A stretch of DNA of 64,000 nucleotides, taken from Candidatus Xenolissoclinum pacificiensis L6 (GTDB taxonomy: Bacteria; Pseudomonadota; Alphaproteobacteria; Rickettsiales; Anaplasmataceae). A model generated the notes under the pieces. It did no database searches and was not told the DNA's origin. It saw nothing but the letters and a program-made list of their open reading frames with translations. Position 1 is the first letter of the stretch, and every line of letters begins with the position of its first letter. This document shows positions 55,591-64,000 of the stretch, piece after piece. The position numbers and the translations under genes were made by a program. The stretch covers positions 81,959 through 145,958 of the forward strand of contig AXCJ01000005.1 of the NCBI GenBank assembly GCA_000512675.1. The letters are read 5' to 3'.

Positions 55591-56427
55591 TTATTGCTCC
55601 CTCATATTAGTACAAGGAGTGCAGGTTACATATCCTCTTGTCATAGTGCGTACATCATCGCGTCCTATATCTATCCCACACTCATCACACTTTACATCAA
55701 CAACCTTAAGTTGACCATCTAAAGCAACACGATCATCAAAAACAAAACAATTCCCCTTCCATAAATGCGAATCACCCATTTTCTTCTTATATAAAAGATA
55801 ATTTATTATTCCTCCTTTTAAATGATATACATTCTTAAAACCTATCCCAGAAAAATACTTGCTAGATTTCTCACATCTAATGCCTCCTGTACAAAACATT
55901 GCCACAGATGCAGTGCTAGCATCAATCCCTGACCGCAACACCCAACCCTGTGTCCACTTAGGGTATTCTCGAAAATAATTTATACCAGGAATAACTGCCC
56001 CTTCAAACGTACCTAAATTTGTCTCATAAGAATTCCGCACATCTAGTAAAACAGTCTCTTCCCTAGAAATAAGATCATCCCAATCACAAGGATCTACGTA
56101 TTTACCAACACAACCAGAACAGTGATCTTGATACTCAAAACTTACCACCTCTCGTTTTAACCTTACTTTCATCTTACGGAATGGCACAAAGTCTGCGCAA
56201 GTAACCTGATAGCACACATCAGAAAACAATTCTTCTGTTCTTAACAATTTGAAAAACGCGTCTATAATTTCCATCGAATCTGATGCAACCGTAGCGTTAA
56301 TACCTTCTTCCGACAGCAGAATAGTACCCTTCAGACCCAATGATAAACACCATTCTAATATATCCTTTTGCATATATTCATGATCTTCCAAAAACACCAA
56401 CTTATAAAAGGTTACTAATACTGCCAT
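55591..56427 (-). CDS. trhO: tRNA uridine(34) hydroxylase TrhO (rhodanese family)
   Basis: TrhO (YceA) hydroxylates U34 of certain tRNAs. Seen: an N-terminal acylphosphatase-like part MAVLVTFYKLVFLEDHEYMQ, LLSEEGINATVASDS, the rhodanese-like FCTGGIRCEKSSKYFS with the active Cys, and GYVTCTPCTN near the C-terminus with a CxxC pair. The start chosen is the ATG at 56427, which aligns with the family; the frame is open to 56457 (288 residues). The chosen form is 278 residues. It lies in the long minus-strand run between pyrD and gatA. Confidence 0.92.
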   Translation of the reverse strand: MAVLVTFYKLVFLEDHEYMQKDILEWCLSLGLKGTILLSEEGINATVASDSMEIIDAFFKLLRTEELFSDVCYQVTCADFVPFRKMKVRLKREVVSFEYQDHCSGCVGKYVDPCDWDDLISREETVLLDVRNSYETNLGTFEGAVIPGINYFREYPKWTQGWVLRSGIDASTASVAMFCTGGIRCEKSSKYFSGIGFKNVYHLKGGIINYLLYKKKMGDSHLWKGNCFVFDDRVALDGQLKVVDVKCDECGIDIGRDDVRTMTRGYVTCTPCTNMREQ

Positions 56428-56510
56428 TACAACAACAATCACCGACAAAACGTACAATTAACATTCTAGCAAAAAAAACAGCAAGATCAAATAGACAATA
56501 AGGAATCACA

Positions 56511-56534
56511 TATGATCTATGCATGTAGATCATA
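56511..56534. terminator. Hairpin downstream of pyrD
   Basis: TATGATCTA (56511-56519) and TAGATCATA (56526-56534) pair perfectly around TGCATG, 12 bp beyond the pyrD stop. There is no T-run directly after the stem on the minus strand, so it could be a weak terminator or an mRNA-end stabiliser between pyrD and trhO. Confidence 0.35.
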
Positions 56535-56545
56535 CTCTCTATTCA

Positions 56546-57604
56546 TTACAATTTCACATCCACCCCTACAGCCTCAGATATATTTTTAAAACCATCCGCC
56601 TGAAGAATTGTAGAAAGTTGTTTGTTCATCTGTAGAACACTTGTAAACCCTTTATATACAATAGCAGTATACACTTGTAATAAAGATGCTCCATTCCGTA
56701 TTTTTTCGTACGCATCTAAAGCATTCGTGATTCCTCCACAACCAATCAATGGTACCTTTCCTTTCGTTTCTTTATAGATATCGTGTAATATCCTTGTAGA
56801 TATACCAAATATTCCCTTGCCACTTAATCCTCCATATTCTACCCTTTTGCTACTAATTAACCCTTTTCGCATAATTGAAGTGTTTCCTATAATTAATCCT
56901 GCTATCTTCTTATGGCTTACAACATCTAACACACCCACTCTCTCATTCTCACGCAAATCAGGAGAAATTTTTATAAGTATAGGTTTTTTCTCGTCACTAT
57001 CAATCTCAAGACGCGCATCCAGAATATTTTGCATCAAAGACTTCAGAGCGTTATAGCGCTGTAACTTTCTTAGATTCGGTGTGTTAGGAGAGGAAACGTT
57101 AATCACAATATAATCTGCACACGCATAGATCTTTTTCAACATATTAGTATAATCCTTAGTCGCAATACGACTATTCATATTTTTACCTATATTGACTCCT
57201 ACAATACACTTTCTATGTTCATATTGTTTCGTGATATTATGAATGAATTCATCTGCCCCAACATTATTGAAACCTAACCTATTAATTACTGATTGATCTT
57301 CTTCCAACCTAAAGATACGTGGATGAGGATTACCAGACTGCGGTTTAAGAGTAACAGTACCTAGCTCAATAAACCCAAAACCCATTTTCGATAAAGGAAT
57401 TAAACAGATCCCATTCTTATCGAAACCAGCAGCTAACCCAAGTGGATTATTAAATTCCATTCCAAAATGTGTGCTTTTCAAAACCTCATCACTATATAAA
57501 TTCTTATTCTTGTACAGTCCATACTGTATCCCCTTCAAAACTAATTTGTGAGCTGTTTCAGGAGGAAAGCAAAACAAACACTTTCTCAAAAAATATTCTA
57601 TCAT
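56546..57604 (-). CDS. pyrD: Dihydroorotate dehydrogenase (quinone)
   Basis: Class 2 PyrD oxidises dihydroorotate with FMN and passes electrons to ubiquinone at the inner membrane. Seen: an N-terminal amphipathic membrane-binding part (MIEYFLRKCLFCFPPETAHK), NPLGLAAGFDKNGICLIPL, GFIELGTVTLKPQSGNPHPR, INRLGFNNVGADEF, the SSPNTPNLR region with the catalytic Ser, and GLIIGNTSI. Length 352 residues is normal. It lies 16 bp downstream of the FliD-like gene. Confidence 0.96.
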   Translation of the reverse strand: MIEYFLRKCLFCFPPETAHKLVLKGIQYGLYKNKNLYSDEVLKSTHFGMEFNNPLGLAAGFDKNGICLIPLSKMGFGFIELGTVTLKPQSGNPHPRIFRLEEDQSVINRLGFNNVGADEFIHNITKQYEHRKCIVGVNIGKNMNSRIATKDYTNMLKKIYACADYIVINVSSPNTPNLRKLQRYNALKSLMQNILDARLEIDSDEKKPILIKISPDLRENERVGVLDVVSHKKIAGLIIGNTSIMRKGLISSKRVEYGGLSGKGIFGISTRILHDIYKETKGKVPLIGCGGITNALDAYEKIRNGASLLQVYTAIVYKGFTSVLQMNKQLSTILQADGFKNISEAVGVDVKL

Positions 57605-57620
57605 ATCTCAAGTAAAATAA

Positions 57621-59216
57621 TTATTTATCTGCAGTCATAAAATCCAAATACATATCAAGCAATGATATGGTTTGGTTCAATTGTATCATTTTTGTTGTCT
57701 CATGAGAAACCTGTTTTTGCAACATTCCTCTTTCTGATTGCAGTCTTTCATGACAATTCTTAATACTACTTTGAGATATTTTGACATCCTCCTCCATACT
57801 AAAAATCCTATTTTTAAGCACCCCACATATAACAGATTCGATACCATCAGATATATTCAAAAAAGCTCTATATAAACTTATTGAATCAAATTGATTTTTC
57901 GCAAAATTTTTATCAAAAGTAAGAAACCCCTTACTATTCAGGCTAATTCCTATATTCAGTAATACATCCTCATGTACTATTAAATCTTCAATCCTAGACT
58001 TTATAAAATGATATTCCGGATCATCACCTAACAAAGACTTCTCCTTTAGATATCCCTTATAATCACGTTCATCCTGAGTTTGAACAAACTGAATATAATC
58101 GTTATGTGCTAGAACAAAAGATTCAATACTATTGATAATCTTATTGTAATCATATTCTACTTTCAGATACACATCATCATTATAGTGCGCGAATACCTTA
58201 AGAAGGACACTATTACCAAACAACCGAAACTCATTCTCAATCTCGCTCTGTAACATAAATCCATCCATCGTCAGCATCGCCGGTTGAGAAAAACTACACA
58301 ATACATTCTGTAATAAACCCTCATTATTAGTAATAAGCACTATATTCTGATGGCTCTTAATAATAAACCTATCCTCCATTATATTATACGCATCTAAATT
58401 ATATGATTTTATCTCTTTCACCAATGATGAATTATGCATACCTTCTGTCAGTTCTATTTCGATTGTATTACCAGCAAACAGTTCATTTAATGCTTGTATT
58501 ATATTTTTATCAGGCAAAGTACTCTTTAATCCTATATATGTAACATTATCGTCAATATCCGTAATCTCTAATATGTTACCGTTTATTACCTGAACATGCG
58601 CATATTTACCATTCAGTACGGTAGTATTTCTATCCCTCTCATCATCATAAAAAAAAGATGATACTTGTAATGTACTATACTTGGAAGAGATAAACTCAAT
58701 GTGCTGATTTTCAACATTAAAATCCCCATTATCATATCCAGGAAACTCTTCAGGTATAATATTTTCCCTTACAATATCCCGATTAATAATCAACAGTTTG
58801 TTACCTTCTTCTACGGAATTTAAGTCTACTTCGAAAGCAATTTTTGCTGGTTCATACATCTGTATATTACTTACCATAAGATTCACAATAGGTAAGTCAC
58901 GAGATATAATCTCAACACTCAAAACATCTGGTTGACTCACAACAATATTTTTACTTACCACACTGTCTAAAATATTATTCCTCCCAATTATTACATCTCT
59001 AAGATTCTGTAAATGGAATTGTAATGAATAATAGTGTGATAATACATTTTGATCATTATTCAATTGTTCTGTAAGTCTGTTGAATTGTACTTGAGTATAA
59101 GAGCTACTTAACTTATGTTCCAGATAATCTTGATTCTGAGAAACTATCTCAAACGGATCATCCGAGATTGCTGTAAAACGTAGATCATTATTACTGGAAT
59201 TACCAATACCTTGCAT
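57621..59216 (-). CDS. FliD-like flagellar hook-associated protein 2
   Basis: FliD caps the flagellar filament and folds incoming flagellin. The C-terminal half fits FliD: FVLAHNDYIQFVQTQDERDY, LLGDDPEYHFIKSRIEDLI, the landmark LLNIGISLNSKGFLTFDKNF (about residue 430; family: iGI....G.L.lD), and a long C-terminal coiled-coil region from about residue 470 that ends MYLDFMTADK. The N-terminal helical part (DYLEHKLSSSYTQVQFNRLT) resembles domain D0. The middle is strongly diverged. Length 531 is within the family range. No other flagellar gene is in the window. I rate FliD as likely but distant. Confidence 0.6.
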   Translation of the reverse strand: MQGIGNSSNNDLRFTAISDDPFEIVSQNQDYLEHKLSSSYTQVQFNRLTEQLNNDQNVLSHYYSLQFHLQNLRDVIIGRNNILDSVVSKNIVVSQPDVLSVEIISRDLPIVNLMVSNIQMYEPAKIAFEVDLNSVEEGNKLLIINRDIVRENIIPEEFPGYDNGDFNVENQHIEFISSKYSTLQVSSFFYDDERDRNTTVLNGKYAHVQVINGNILEITDIDDNVTYIGLKSTLPDKNIIQALNELFAGNTIEIELTEGMHNSSLVKEIKSYNLDAYNIMEDRFIIKSHQNIVLITNNEGLLQNVLCSFSQPAMLTMDGFMLQSEIENEFRLFGNSVLLKVFAHYNDDVYLKVEYDYNKIINSIESFVLAHNDYIQFVQTQDERDYKGYLKEKSLLGDDPEYHFIKSRIEDLIVHEDVLLNIGISLNSKGFLTFDKNFAKNQFDSISLYRAFLNISDGIESVICGVLKNRIFSMEEDVKISQSSIKNCHERLQSERGMLQKQVSHETTKMIQLNQTISLLDMYLDFMTADK

Positions 59217-59473
59217 ACAAAAAAGATCGTGAAAAAGATTGCTCTAGATTTACTATGTTTTTATTATCATAATGTTAAGTATAAAAATAACAATGATAAT
59301 CTTCTCAATTCACACTTCATCATATTGCTTACCTAACCTTTCTGTAACATCATTGTATTATCTTTCCTAAATATTGGCTAATCCAGCTATAAATACTCTC
59401 CATCTATACCTAGATTGGATTTGCAACCCCTCCAATTCAAATTGAACTCTATAACAGAATTGAACCCATGTCT
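59217..59473. other. Spacer between the FliD-like gene and ruvC
   Basis: About 260 bp with no frame. A TTGCAAATCC segment with TTC-A motifs nearby resembles parts of a tRNA, but no cloverleaf can be folded. The promoter of the FliD-like gene probably lies here. Confidence 0.35.
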
Positions 59474-59986
59474 CTACTTTATCCTCTCGTTTAGGGAGTA
59501 ATAATACGATAATGCAATCGCAATTGCATCTACCTCATTGTGGTTTGTAGCACTATGCACCTTAGGAAAGGTATAGCGCAACATTTTACATATTTCCTCT
59601 TTTGTACACTTACCATTCCCACTGATATACTTTTTAATTTGAGACGGTTGATATTCAATCATCTCAATATTTTTAAGAGCCAAAGTCAACATTATTGCGC
59701 CTTTAAATTGAGATAATATCAAAGATGTTTTCGCATTTGAATTCAAAAATGGATTCTCTATCGCAGCATGCGTAACATTATTATTACCTATGATACAGGT
59801 AAGATGACCATATATATCTTTTATCTTAAATGCAAAACTATCGTGTTTTTTCCAAGAGATATAACCACTTTTTAATAACAATGGATTATTACCCGTTTTT
59901 TGTATGATCGCCCATCCTGTCACAGATAATCCTGGATCGATACCTAATATCTTCACGCCCCTTTGTGCATTTTTCTCCGGTAACAT
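59474..59986 (-). CDS. ruvC: Crossover junction endodeoxyribonuclease RuvC
   Basis: RuvC cuts Holliday junctions in recombination and replication repair. Seen: ILGIDPGLSVTGWAIIQK with the first catalytic Asp, HAAIENPFLNSNAKTSLILS with the catalytic Glu, KKYISGNGKCTKEEICKML, and NHNEVDAIAIALSYY with the last Asp of the site. Length 170 residues is typical. ruvA and ruvB are not adjacent. It is the most upstream gene of the minus-strand run that ends at typA. Confidence 0.95.
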   Translation of the reverse strand: MLPEKNAQRGVKILGIDPGLSVTGWAIIQKTGNNPLLLKSGYISWKKHDSFAFKIKDIYGHLTCIIGNNNVTHAAIENPFLNSNAKTSLILSQFKGAIMLTLALKNIEMIEYQPSQIKKYISGNGKCTKEEICKMLRYTFPKVHSATNHNEVDAIAIALSYYYSLNERIK

Positions 59987-60388
59987 AAATCAATAACAGT
60001 CAAGTTCCACGGACAATTATCATATAAAAACCACAAAACATCAAACTCTGGATCATAGGCAATGTATCATAGTTATAGTAAAATATTATATATAACAAAA
60101 GATTATGAAGAAAAATCTCAACCATAGAAAAAAACTACACTCTTAAAAAAGATAGATATATAAAACAAGCCTACATCAATGCAAAATAGACATTCTTACT
60201 GCATACGATATTTAATCCCATAACACATTTTTTAATTAAGCTCAGAGATGTAATCAGAAGCAACCCCTGTAAATATGATAGATCAAATTGGATTACAGTT
60301 CCTGTCTCCATCCAAACGTTATATCAAATACAACAAGAGTAAAACAATATATACATATATCGAGCAATAACCTTGCTAAAGAAAAAAA
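59987..60388. other. Spacer of about 400 bp
   Basis: No open frame, RNA-like fold or repeat was recognised. It should hold the ruvC promoter at its left end. The right end borders a fragment of a GGCACTG element. Confidence 0.4.
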
Positions 60389-60454
60389 TGCACTGTTACC
60401 AAATATTTGAACTTAGATTGAATTTAGGATAGAATGCACGCACCCAATAACATA
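60389..60454 (+). mobile_element. Left-end fragment of a GGCACTG IS5-type element
   Basis: GCACTGTTACCAAATATTTG at about 60390, followed by a stretch ending GGATAGAATGCACGCACCCA, matches the first 60-65 bases of the element at 31783 (GGCACTGTTAAAAAAGGTTT ... GGCTAGAATGCACGAACC). The fragment stops where the IS at 60455 begins. No continuation was seen on the far side of that IS, so the rest is deleted. Confidence 0.6.
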
Positions 60455-61387
60455 AGACCTCCTATGAAATTGTAGGAAAAAGAGTGTAAGCGTAAGATAT
60501 GAGAAGAACCGAAAAGGAAGAAATGAAAATAAGCTATAAGAAGTATATCAAAAAAACCTCAAGTATTTGTAAGGCTATTTGGTATTAAGGTAGAAAGATT
60601 TAGTAGAATACTCAGAAAAGTACAGCTTATTTGGAAGCAAGGTACTAAAAGGAAGAAGAAGACCGTATAAGTTAAGTATAGGGGGATATGTTATTAGCAT
60701 TATTGCTATACTACCGTAGTTATATTACGCAAGAATTCATAGGATATCTGTTTGGTATTCACGATTCTCAAGTCTGTAGATTCATTAGAAAACTAGAACC
60801 TATTGTAGCAAGTATCCTACGTATCACAAAAGCAAGAAACTATCTAAGGAAGATATTGAAGTGCTGATAATAGATGCTACGGAACAAGAGATTGAATGTC
60901 CTAAACACAAAGGTAAGCCATATTATTCCAGAAAGAAGAAAGGTAATACGATGAAAACAGAAGTGAGGATTAATGATAAGGGACGTATTGTGCAGGTATC
61001 TAAATCTTATCCTGGCTCAGTACATGACTTTAAAGTATTCAAACATCAAATTCTTCCTCCACAAGATTCTAAAGTATTGGTAGACTCTGGTTATCATGGT
61101 ATTTATAGGGATCATAAAAAGTCGGTATATCCTTATAAAAATACCAAATGTCAGAAGATCACTTCTGTTGTAAAAGATCATAATACCCTTCTAGCCAAAA
61201 CTCGTATTAAGGTAGAGAATATCATTCATAATATCCAAACATTCAATATCCTTGCACATAAATATCGTAATCAGAGAAAGATATAAAATTCAATATCATC
61301 GCTGTTATTGTTAATCTTAATCATGGATTCTAAACAACAGTACCATAACTCACCTCTGTTTCATCATCACAATTTCACAGGAGTTCT
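60455..61387 (+). mobile_element. IS5-superfamily element with terminal inverted repeats
   Basis: The left end is AGACCTCCTATGAAATTGTA at 60455-60474 and the right end is its near-inverse ACAATTTCACAGGAGTTCT at 61369-61387, matching at 17 of 19 compared positions. Length 933 bp. Inside is one transposase of the DDE_Tnp_4 type on the plus strand, broken by frameshifts. Solo sequences resembling this end occur at 8184-8200 and 31703-31720. A target duplication was not clear (ATA and ATT flank it). Confidence 0.8.
60499..61286 (+). pseudogene. DDE_Tnp_4-type transposase, frameshifted
   Basis: The C-terminal 141 codons are intact (from GTG at 60861): LIIDATEQEIECPKHKGKPY with the first catalytic Asp, GRIVQVSKSYPGSVHDFKVF, VLVDSGYHGIYRDHKKSVYP with the second Asp, and ending RIKVENIIHNIQTFNILAHK. 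Upstream, other frames supply an N-terminal helix-turn-helix region: MRRTEKEEMKISYKKYIKK, MLLALLLYYRSYITQEFIGY and IHDSQVCRFIRKLEPIVASI. At least three frame changes join these parts, near 60580, 60680 and 60830, so it is inactive as a whole. Confidence 0.8.
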
Positions 61388-61478
61388 ATTGTAAAATTAC
61401 CGTACATGTTATTTTGATATCCTATATATTTGCTGTTTTTTTGATCATGCAGGGTGATATCAATTTCTCAGATAGCTA

Positions 61479-62189
61479 TTATTCTCTTTTGCGCTGTATT
61501 ATGTAAGAACGGACATAATATACCAATACTACAATTCCTAATATTGAGTATTGTAATGTTTTTGGAAAATGTATTCCTAAACCCCGTAAAATGATGGAAA
61601 TTGCAATCACTAATATAAAAATAAACGCCATCACCTTTAATATCATATTTTTATTGATTATCTCAATAATGTGACTGGATAAGAAAATCATGAAAAGAAT
61701 TGTAATAGAAAATGCTATGATAATAATATTATTATTATCTGTTATTGCCACGGCCATCAGTATTGAATCCAGAGAGAAGATAATATCTACAAATACAATT
61801 TCTAGTATAACCTTAGCAATATGACCTTTTTTTTTGTATGTAACAATTTTTCTTGTTCTATGGGATGTCTGTTGTTGTGATTTGAACAGTATACATAACT
61901 CCTGAACAGCACGATAAAATAGAAATATTCCTCCTAATAAGAACACTCCTCTAGAGATAGAAACTCCAAATATAGTAGCATTACTATGCACTATCCATGA
62001 TATAAAAATAAGCATTAAAATTCTGGCAAATAATGCCAAACTTAACGCATAAAATGAATACCTGCGATATTTGTTAGGATCAACATCTTTTAATGCAATG
62101 GAAATAAATACCATATTGTCAATTCCTAAGATAATTTCAAGAATTGTTAAAAGAAATAGATTATATATATCTTGGTATAAAAACATCAA
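61479..62189 (-). CDS. TerC-family integral membrane protein
   Basis: A 236-residue protein with about seven membrane helices. The family signature is clear: LLTILEIILGIDNMVFISIAL with the conserved Glu-Asp-Asn and, in the second half, VIFVDIIFSLDSILMAVAIT with the repeated FslDS motif. TerC/Alx-type proteins handle manganese or other metal export to newly made secreted proteins, or tellurite resistance in name only. Length and architecture are standard for the short TerC (YoaE/YkoY-like) group. It lies divergent from the ABC exporter gene, about 150 bp apart. Confidence 0.9.
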   Translation of the reverse strand: MMFLYQDIYNLFLLTILEIILGIDNMVFISIALKDVDPNKYRRYSFYALSLALFARILMLIFISWIVHSNATIFGVSISRGVFLLGGIFLFYRAVQELCILFKSQQQTSHRTRKIVTYKKKGHIAKVILEIVFVDIIFSLDSILMAVAITDNNNIIIIAFSITILFMIFLSSHIIEIINKNMILKVMAFIFILVIAISIILRGLGIHFPKTLQYSILGIVVLVYYVRSYIIQRKRE

Positions 62190-62337
62190 TATAAATGATA
62201 AATAATATAATTTCTAGACTTTGCTCAATGATATCAAGTCCAATAAATACTAAAATACAAGTAAAGAAGAATATACACCCTTCAAGAAATACATTATACT
62301 AAACAAATGTAAATTATCTATGACACACAAATAATTT

Positions 62338-64000
62338 ATGAGAAATACTTCAATATCGATAATGGCAAGATATATGTGGAATATATCTTCGTTCAAGAAT
62401 AGATCGATTATAATCTTTGCTTTGTTGATGTTATTTCTATCAAAAATTTGTACCACTTATACTCCTTATTTCTTCAAGATGATTATTGATACACTATCTG
62501 ACGGACGTAACATGTCTGGTGTTTTTCTGTATATAATCTCATATGGTCTTTTTAAAATTGTTGCTGAGGTCTTTAATCAGTCTAAGGAAATAGCTTTCAC
62601 TCATGCATCCCAGTTTATTACAAGGGCCACATCAACTAGAATGTTTTCTCATATACACTCTTTATCGTTAGATTATCACCTAAAAAAGAAGACAGGTGAA
62701 TTTTTAAGAACTATGGATCATGGATTAAAATCTCTAGAAATAATCTTCACTTTTTCATCCATGACGTTATTACCTTCTTTTGTTGAGGCCTTTCTGGTTA
62801 CTATTCTGGTATGTTATATGTATGGATTTTTATATACAACTATAATATGTATCACAATTGTTTTGTATGTATTGTATACCATAATCATTTCAGAATGGAG
62901 ATCAGATATAGTATTAAAAACAAAATTAGCTGATAACGCTGTTAACAACCATACTGTAGAAAGTCTTGTCAATTATGAAACAATCAAATATTGTTCGAAT
63001 GAAAAGTATGAGGAGAAGAAATACTTTTCTTTATTTGAGAGATACAGTAAATTTTTTGTTCTTGGTAAGAGTAGATTATCAGTCACAAATATAGGACAAG
63101 TTATGATTATATCAATTGGGATTATGCTTGTTTCTTACTTTGCGGTTCAAGATATTGTAAATGCTAAGTTTTCAATAGGAGATTTAACTTTATTGAATAT
63201 GTATGTATTGCAAGTCTCTTTACCTTTAGGTAATTTTGGTTTTGCATATAAGCAAACAAGAATTGCTCTTCTGGATACGCACCATATGATAAAGATATTT
63301 GATGAAGTACCAACCGTCAAGGATATTGATAATGCCCAAGAGGTTGCTATAGATGATTATCAAATTCAGTTTCATAATGTATCTTTTTCTTATGATAATG
63401 GTATAGATATATTAAAAGGTGTAAATTTTGTTATTCCTGGGCAGAAAGTTACAGCTATAGTAGGGGAAACTGGAGCAGGGAAATCTACCATATTTAGATT
63501 GATATTTAGATTTTTTGATCCTGTATTAGGTAAAGTCACGGTTGATAAACAGGATTTAACATTATTAAGGTTAAATGATTGGCGTTCGAAAATATCAGTA
63601 GTATCACAGGATATTACTTTATTTAATGATACTATATATCAGAATATTCTATATGGTAATTTATCTGCATCTTATGAACAGGTGGTCGATGCGACGAAGA
63701 AAGCGAGTCTATATAATTTTGTAAATTCCTTGCCCAAGAAATTCGACACTATAGTTGGTGAACGTGGTTTAAAGATTTCTGGAGGAGAAAAACAACGTTT
63801 GGCAATTGCAAGAGCCATTCTTAAAGATGCACCAATTGTATTATATGATGAACCAACGTCTGCTATAGATTTGGAAACAGAACAGCATTTGCAAGATATG
63901 ATACATTCTAATTCAAGTGATAAAACTTCGATAATAATTGCTCATCGTTTATCTACGATTACTAATGCAGATAAGATCATAGTAATGAAAGGAGGGCAAG
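62338..64000 (+). CDS. ABC exporter of the ATM1/ABCB7 type, 3' end beyond the window
   Basis: ATG at 62338 opens MRNTSISIMARYMWN and the frame stays open to the last base (554 residues visible). The N-terminal part has about six membrane helices with EAFLVTILVCYMYGFLYTT and NYETIKYCSNEKYEEKKYFS, the latter a hallmark of the Atm1/ABCB7/HMT1 subfamily. The ATPase part has VAIVGETGAGKSTIFRLIFR-like Walker A, the signature KISGGEKQRLAIARAILKDA, and Walker B PIVLYDEPTSAID. Members export a glutathione-linked sulfur or metal compound needed for Fe-S protein maturation. It fits the CGFS glutaredoxin and BolA genes in the window. Confidence 0.9.
   Translation, partial: MRNTSISIMARYMWNISSFKNRSIIIFALLMLFLSKICTTYTPYFFKMIIDTLSDGRNMSGVFLYIISYGLFKIVAEVFNQSKEIAFTHASQFITRATSTRMFSHIHSLSLDYHLKKKTGEFLRTMDHGLKSLEIIFTFSSMTLLPSFVEAFLVTILVCYMYGFLYTTIICITIVLYVLYTIIISEWRSDIVLKTKLADNAVNNHTVESLVNYETIKYCSNEKYEEKKYFSLFERYSKFFVLGKSRLSVTNIGQVMIISIGIMLVSYFAVQDIVNAKFSIGDLTLLNMYVLQVSLPLGNFGFAYKQTRIALLDTHHMIKIFDEVPTVKDIDNAQEVAIDDYQIQFHNVSFSYDNGIDILKGVNFVIPGQKVTAIVGETGAGKSTIFRLIFRFFDPVLGKVTVDKQDLTLLRLNDWRSKISVVSQDITLFNDTIYQNILYGNLSASYEQVVDATKKASLYNFVNSLPKKFDTIVGERGLKISGGEKQRLAIARAILKDAPIVLYDEPTSAIDLETEQHLQDMIHSNSSDKTSIIIAHRLSTITNADKIIVMKGGQ

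Noticed and set aside
59380-59473. tRNA-like sequence near TTGCAAATCC
   Set aside because: Parts resemble an anticodon stem-loop of tRNA-Cys, but no acceptor, D or T arm can be paired at the right spacing on either strand.
62250-62456. 68-codon minus-strand frame at the ABC exporter start
   Set aside because: It overlaps the start of a clear ABC exporter on the plus strand and has no family similarity.

Overview
The window is strongly A+T-rich and carries a mix of intact housekeeping genes, long decayed spacers and broken insertion sequences. The gene set fits a host-associated alphaproteobacterium of the order Rickettsiales: a mitochondrial-type complex I accessory subunit (NDUFS4-like), a COQ7-type ubiquinone hydroxylase, a membrane-anchored c-type cytochrome, a ProP-like MFS carrier, monothiol glutaredoxin and BolA genes, and an ATM1/ABCB7-like ABC exporter at the right edge. 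A FliD-like protein, together with anmK, lysC, dapB and argD (flagellar and peptidoglycan/diaminopimelate functions), would suit a Midichloriaceae-like member better than Rickettsia itself. That placement is inference from gene content.

Layout. 1-490: end of a broken IS5-family element. 0.6-3.3 kb: mreD-like, coq7, dsbB and an alpha/beta hydrolase, all on the minus strand, with a 46-residue ORF between. 4.4-6.7 kb: a second hydrolase, then two decayed IS5-type transposases in opposite orientations. 6.7-8.1 kb: CGFS glutaredoxin, a protein with two BolA-like domains, and rsmD, closely packed. 8.9-13.1 kb: rsmE, then rnpA, rpmH, glyA, rpiB and secF. 13.3-16.2 kb: a YfiH-Smr fusion facing RNase J. 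16.5-20 kb: a plus-strand overlapping set, MFS carrier, bolA, hisS and a degenerate SDR. 20-24.5 kb: a large orphan protein with a decayed copy of its C-terminus, and a GT2 glycosyltransferase. 25.2-28.5 kb: miaB, the pyruvate dehydrogenase E2 gene and dut. 28.5-30.5 kb: a large frameshifted pseudogene. 30.6-33.7 kb: NDUFS4-like, cytochrome c, a dead IS and a polyprenyl synthase. 34.7-37.4 kb: a RibA whose RibB half has lost key residues, then a putative type II restriction-modification pair. 37.5-38.7 kb: a decayed IS1 interrupted by an IS5-type element. 38.9-49 kb: anmK, another IS5 copy with a CTAG target duplication, lysC and a ferredoxin-NADP reductase-like gene, then pstB-dapB-ubiA, and argD on the other strand. 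49.7-60 kb: a tyrosine-rich hypothetical protein, then typA, dxs, gatA, trhO, pyrD, a FliD-like gene and ruvC, all minus. 60.4-61.4 kb: an IS with clear terminal inverted repeats but a frameshifted transposase. 61.5-64 kb: terC and the start of an ABC exporter gene that runs off the window.

The genes cover partial pathways: ubiquinone (ubiA, coq7, polyprenyl synthase), isoprenoid precursors (dxs), riboflavin (ribA), the lysine/diaminopimelate route (lysC, dapB, argD), wall recycling (anmK), Fe-S handling (Grx, BolA, ATM1-like exporter) and translation or RNA processing (hisS, gatA, typA, miaB, rsmD, rsmE, rnpA, rpmH, RNase J). Every transposase I could read carries stops or frameshifts, so the mobile elements look inactive. 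I found no tRNA, rRNA or CRISPR array by eye.
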